A stretch of DNA of 64,000 nucleotides, taken from Neurospora intermedia. Its lineage: Eukaryota; Ascomycota; Sordariomycetes; Sordariales; Sordariaceae. The translations under genes were made by a program, and so were the position numbers. Below the pieces are notes generated by a model, which saw nothing but the letters and a program-made list of their open reading frames with translations, ran no database searches and had not been told where the DNA came from. Positions within the stretch are counted from its first letter, which is position 1; the number at the start of each line of letters is the position of its first letter. The stretch is from positions 2,728,001 to 2,792,000 of the forward strand of contig BTPP01000002.1 in the NCBI GenBank assembly GCA_037102815.1. Reading direction: 5' to 3'. This document shows positions 59,959 to 64,000 of this stretch, piece by piece.

Positions 59959-62707
59959 ATGCAGTGGTCTTCTCTGCCTCCTGATCTTGACCCGCCTGCA
60001 TCACCCTCTCCCCTTGACTTGTCCGTCGAGAATGCTATCAAGCATCACTTTGACGAGTTAAACCTTCTTATGAGCATAACGGCAGAGGAAGGAGAGGGCA
60101 ATGTTCTTGCGGCTGTTACCTTTCCCAAGAACTCAGACGCCATTGCTTGCAATGGGAATCCATGGCGGACATTGTGGCTCAGGATGAGCTTCCCAACACT
60201 TTCCGGTCTCAACTCAAGCAAGATAAACGCCATGTTCAAGCCCAAACGACAGGAACGTATGCGTCGCCAACTAGGAATGGAGACATTGCCTCCTGGGATC
60301 GACTACGTGCTCGACTTCACACCCCCAACTGAGGGCTCAGAGCTGGCCGACCTCACTGCTGCCCTTTGGCTCCCAAAGATGGTCAAGCTATGGTTTTTGG
60401 CCGGACATTACTGCCCAGAGGAAATCCTGGAGACCGGACACCTGGCGAGCATTTGGGACAAGAGACCCCTAGCTAGCAGGTCGGTAAGTGCCATGCTTGC
60501 CCTCGGCCATGATGATGCGTGCAGGGGTCTCCTGCAGTTCTGTGAGTCCAGGCCCCCCTCACACTTGATATTTAGATCAACTTCTCACAAGCTACTTTGC
60601 AGGCTCCATGGATAGATCCGAGTGGAAACCTAAAGTTGTCCCGGGTATCGTTGACGTGGACCCGGAGGACGAAGAACATTCCTCTTATTTTCCTACGTTC
60701 CGAAGGATCCCAGACTACTGCGGAATACGGCATCGAGTGGCCATTATGAGGGTGCTTCATGCTATCAACGGGAACGGTCTTCTTCTCAACTCTGCTGCAC
60801 GCATGTGGACAGTCGCCCAAGTGGCAATACACCTGGAGATACCCCAGGTAGTTGTAAGTAACTCCCACATTCACAATGTCTCCCTTTTGATGATTTGGAA
60901 GCCATACTGACACATCGCCGTCTAGGTTGATCCAGTGACACAGTGGCTCATCGCCCCGCCTAACACGAAATTTGTTGAAATCTGCCCCGAGAGATCCTTC
61001 CAGCTCGCGCTTGCTCTTAAAATCCCCAGTGTTCTCGTCGCCGCCTTCAGAATCCTCGTGAGCGAACTCGCCGTCGACTATGCGGCGCCAGACCCCTCCC
61101 CGAAACGTTCGGCCCTTACTTGGGGCCAACGAAGAAGAGACGATTACGGCGACTTACCATCGGACCCTGTCGAATATGCTAGTCGCACCTTTTCTGAACG
61201 GATCATCGGCCTGCTCGAGATGCTTCGCTCCAACACCGTCTTCGACCGTATCGGGACCGGTCTCGAGGAATGGGATCTCTTGAAAAAGCAAGGCATGATC
61301 GTTCACGAACAGGGAAGCGACGAGCTCAAGACTGCTCACGAAAACCTCATCCAGGCTCTTATCGGAATCTTTCACAATGATCTTCAAAGATGTCTCCGGG
61401 AACACGCCCCATCTGGCCGTCTTGCCACCCTCATCGCAGCCCAGCGCAGCCATTATATACCCCTTCACGAGCGCCACTCCCTCAGGGACTTGTACGCCAA
61501 CCTTAGCCACACCCAGCGCGCCCTCACTCCTTTCTTCTGGGAGAGTCTTTACCACCAGAGCTTACCAAAACTGTCCGGCCACGGCCCCCTCAGCCTTTCT
61601 ACATACAACGGCTGTACAATCCGAACTTACGTCGATAACTATACCTCCCTCTGGGAAGCCGCCAACCTTCCCCACCCCGATTTCCAACCAAATCCCGAAG
61701 AGGGGGAATATCATCCACATCACAGCTCGAAGCGTCCGAACGAGTTCAACATCCACCAATTCGAGAGCGAAGTCTATGGCGCCCTCAGCTCTCTTTGCGA
61801 TCGCGTCTTGGGGAAGGGATACAACGAAGAGCCCTTCCAATTCTTTTTATCGGACCACTTACTCTTACCCAGCCTGACCTCCCCTGAAATGGATTTCCTG
61901 CCTATCTGGGCCGGCGGTCTCGACGACGGGTCGGGCGGCGTGTTTCAGAATGCCATTCCCCCTGCGGAAATGGGACCGAGTGAGCCGGGACCGGCGTATC
62001 ATACAGGGTATACGATTCCGACTACGGGTACGAGGACTGCCGGGACAGGTACCCGCAATGGTGATGATGGTGATGACACGACCATGATGGACGACGATGA
62101 CAGAATTGGTGGTTCGATTTACGGTGTGTCCGAGCTGGGCGATAATCTTGACAGGTTCGAAATCATCAGTGCCCGTACTGCGCAAACTGCGACGGAGACG
62201 GCTACGGTGCCTAGCATGGATGTCGAACAAAGCGTGGTAACGACGACGACGGCGAGTAGTACGGGACTGGGAAGTGGACTTGGACGACTTAATCTAGACC
62301 CTGGAGGGCCGAATCGCCATCGGGTCGTTGCGGTACCTTCTTCGGAGATATCATCGGAGGAGTTCCACCTTAATTCGAGGGAAGATGGCGAGTATGCGGA
62401 TGCCATGTATACGCAGCCGGCGGAGCATCAGGCGGTCGGAAGGGCGTTGGCTAGGTATGTGGACGGTAATGATGGCACTACTACCGGAAGGAGTGAGAGT
62501 GGCGATGCGTCTTCTTCGTCGAAGCAAGGCGGTATGATAGCAGCAGGAGGAAGAGGTGCAGGAGGTAATAATAATAATGGAGGTGGGTATTCGAATACCG
62601 ATAACTTCATGTTAGAAGATGATGAAGATGGTGGGTTGAAAGATCTGGATGGTTCGGATGATGGGAGCTCGACGGTGGGGGCGGATTCGGATTATGATAT
62701 GGTGTAG
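59959..62707 (+). CDS. Hypothetical protein with acidic, Gly/Ser-rich tail
   Basis: I do not recognise this family. Three exons fit (59959-60541, 60603-60853, 60926-62707), giving 871 aa. Joins are LLQFC (T/GC) and EIPQVV to VDPVTQWLIAPP, both with consensus donors and acceptors. ATG 59959 is the first in-frame ATG; the open frame upstream begins with GTG. Residues 1-600 look globular, with Trp-rich and helical stretches such as NPWRTLWLRMSFPTL, FVEICPERSFQLALALKIPS and RTFSERIIGLLEMLRSNTVF. The last ~270 residues are low complexity: Thr/Gly/Asp-rich, then GGRGAGGNNNNGGG, ending in an acidic DSDYDMV tail. No signal peptide, membrane helix or catalytic motif is evident. A second possible donor at 60484 leaves exon 1 uncertain. 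The gene lies 1.5 kb from the RIP block but shows no RIP itself. Confidence 0.75.
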
Positions 62708-63338
62708 GACAACGTATTAGATACAGCGGAGGCCATCGTACTTTTCTCTGGAGCGTCTCTGGAGGAGTTGAATACATCTGGTAGGTGTATATTTGGGAGA
62801 TGAGTGGGACTTTGCATGGATGGGGGCAACCAATATCTTGTGGATGGATAGGGGATGGATCTTGACAGTACACAGTAAGGGTATAAAAGATACTTGTCTT
62901 ACTTTGTCTTTCGGTGACGATAGTTTACACAAACTGAGATCTACACTTATCCCATCGAGACGCTCATGAGCGTCATCGTTCCCTATCTGAAGAGCCTTTA
63001 ACTTCGGCCATCGCCTACGCTTCCTGAGTTGTCAATGAAAAAAACCCGAGACCATTGTTCTTCTTCTTCCAGCCATTAGCATTATTGTACCTGATAATTC
63101 CTACTATATCTTGGCAAAGGTAACTAACTATACACTGCAACAGGACCCTGTGCCCCATAAAAGGGGGTTTGGTCGTCTGTCCAAACACCTGCAGGTCATC
63201 CTTCTTTATTCAAAGTCTCATCACTTTCCGTTTCTTCATAGAGCTCAGCTCTTTTAATAAAGCGCTTCGTCCCTTCTCCCACATCTGTCGTCCATCATCA
63301 GCCATTAGGCCTCCCCTAAGCATTCCCCTTCCCGATCC
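62708..63338. other. Convergent 3' region, hypothetical gene to squalene monooxygenase
   Basis: These 631 bases separate two converging genes and presumably hold both 3' UTRs. No exon, repeat or RNA gene is supported. Confidence 0.6.
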
Positions 63339-64000
63339 TCAATTAGCCTCCTTCCAAATCGTCGGCAAAAACACCACGCACGCCTTCCAAAGAATCAAGA
63401 CCGCTTCAACCAACACCAACGGCGCCCTCCACAATCCCCAAACACTGCCCACCCGCTCACACATATGCAACCAGATGGCCACAAACGCCACCGTGAAGAA
63501 ATGTCTCGCCAGCACCACGGGCCGTTGCAAAAGTCCACCCATCAGCGCCACGGGTTCATCCGTCTTTGCGCCTCCCATCTGGAAATACCGGAAACAGCCC
63601 TTCCTCAGGGCATCAAGCTGCCAATCGTTGGCCGCAAAAAGCGAATACAGCGCTTGAGCCAGGGTGTTGATGATACTTGTCCACGCCTTGCGGCGCCAGT
63701 GGAACTCCTTCATGGCGGTTTCGATAGCGGCCGAGTCAGCGAGGTTGGGTACCCGATCGGGATGCAAAAGGGACGCCAAAAGGACGACATCGGAAAAGGC
63801 GACGGTCATGCCGCCTCCCGTCAAGGGGTGGCGCATGTTGTACGCGTCTCCTAGCAGCAGAACGCCGGGGGTGCGGGCCGTGTTGGCTTTCCCTGAAGCG
63901 GGGAGGTAAGAGTTGGGCATGGAGCGGGGGATTTTGCCATCTTTTAGGGCGGCGAGGACCGAAGGTCGGACGGAGGGAGGAAGGGTGGGCACGACGGTGT
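63339..64000 (-). CDS. erg1: Squalene monooxygenase (squalene epoxidase), C-terminal part
   Basis: This FAD enzyme converts squalene to 2,3-oxidosqualene in ergosterol synthesis, on the ER membrane or lipid droplets; it is the target of allylamines such as terbinafine. Only the 3' end is in the window: the frame is open through the right edge, so the start lies beyond 64000. The visible ~220 residues contain the family's second FAD-binding motif, GVLLLGDAYNMRHPLTGGGM followed by TVAFSDVVLL. The conserved stretch RRKAWTSIINTLAQALYSLF and C-terminal hydrophobic helices (HFFTVAFVAIWLHM and VLVEAVLILWKACVVFL) follow, anchoring the protein to the membrane. The stop at 63339-63341 gives the C-terminus WKEAN. 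Identity is secure; upstream introns cannot be judged. Confidence 0.94.
   Translation of the reverse strand, partial: TVVPTLPPSVRPSVLAALKDGKIPRSMPNSYLPASGKANTARTPGVLLLGDAYNMRHPLTGGGMTVAFSDVVLLASLLHPDRVPNLADSAAIETAMKEFHWRRKAWTSIINTLAQALYSLFAANDWQLDALRKGCFRYFQMGGAKTDEPVALMGGLLQRPVVLARHFFTVAFVAIWLHMCERVGSVWGLWRAPLVLVEAVLILWKACVVFLPTIWKEAN

Noticed and set aside
60572-61129. 185-codon minus-strand ORF opposite the hypothetical gene
   Set aside because: It is crossed by two well-formed plus-strand introns, and the plus-strand exons join into a long protein.

Overview
The window is nuclear DNA from a filamentous ascomycete, almost certainly Neurospora or a very close member of the Sordariaceae. 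Three things support this. Genes are separated by 0.6 to 6 kb and carry short introns (51-190 nt) with GTATGT/GTAAGT-type donors. The products match Neurospora-type proteins, most clearly the xylanase regulator XLR-1, Ku70 (MUS-51) and the CPSase/ATCase PYR-3. A 6.4 kb block is almost free of CpA/TpG, the signature of repeat-induced point mutation (RIP). No bacterial features, CRISPR arrays, tRNA or rRNA genes were recognised.

Layout, left to right. nam9 (mitochondrial ribosomal protein uS4m, minus) and a La-type RNA-binding protein (plus) diverge from a 1.1 kb intergenic region. The Zn2Cys6 activator xlr-1 (plus) has a long leader without ATG. An Fhit-type HIT hydrolase (minus) converges on it, followed by an MFS transporter (minus). 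Ferrochelatase (minus) and Ku70/mus-51 (plus) share a 655 bp divergent promoter. Next is a large Q-rich protein with a central Zn2Cys6 finger (plus). A 6.3 kb gene-poor stretch precedes a PHO80/PCL-type cyclin (plus). pyr-3 (minus) encodes the pyrimidine-synthesis fusion enzyme. A 5.4 kb gene-poor stretch holds a 331 bp TA-flanked MITE. A TRPY/Yvc1-type vacuolar cation channel gene (plus) follows. A RIP-destroyed LINE retrotransposon of Tad1 type occupies about 51.8-57.1 kb, with RIP continuing to 58.45 kb. The window ends with an unrecognised acidic-tailed protein (plus) and the 3' part of squalene monooxygenase (minus, cut by the window edge).

The genes are housekeeping and regulatory functions with no sign of a biosynthetic cluster: mitochondrial translation, RNA metabolism, plant cell-wall sugar regulation, heme, DNA repair, pyrimidine, ergosterol and calcium. 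Exon coordinates come from joining reading frames at consensus splice sites and keeping protein homology continuous; no transcript data were available. The most unusual points are the frame-preserved RIPped LINE with a less mutated 5' end, the TA-flanked MITE, the PYR-3 fusion without a dihydroorotase-like domain, a probable GC-AG intron in nam9, and a possible cluster of carbon-repressor sites in the xlr-1 leader.
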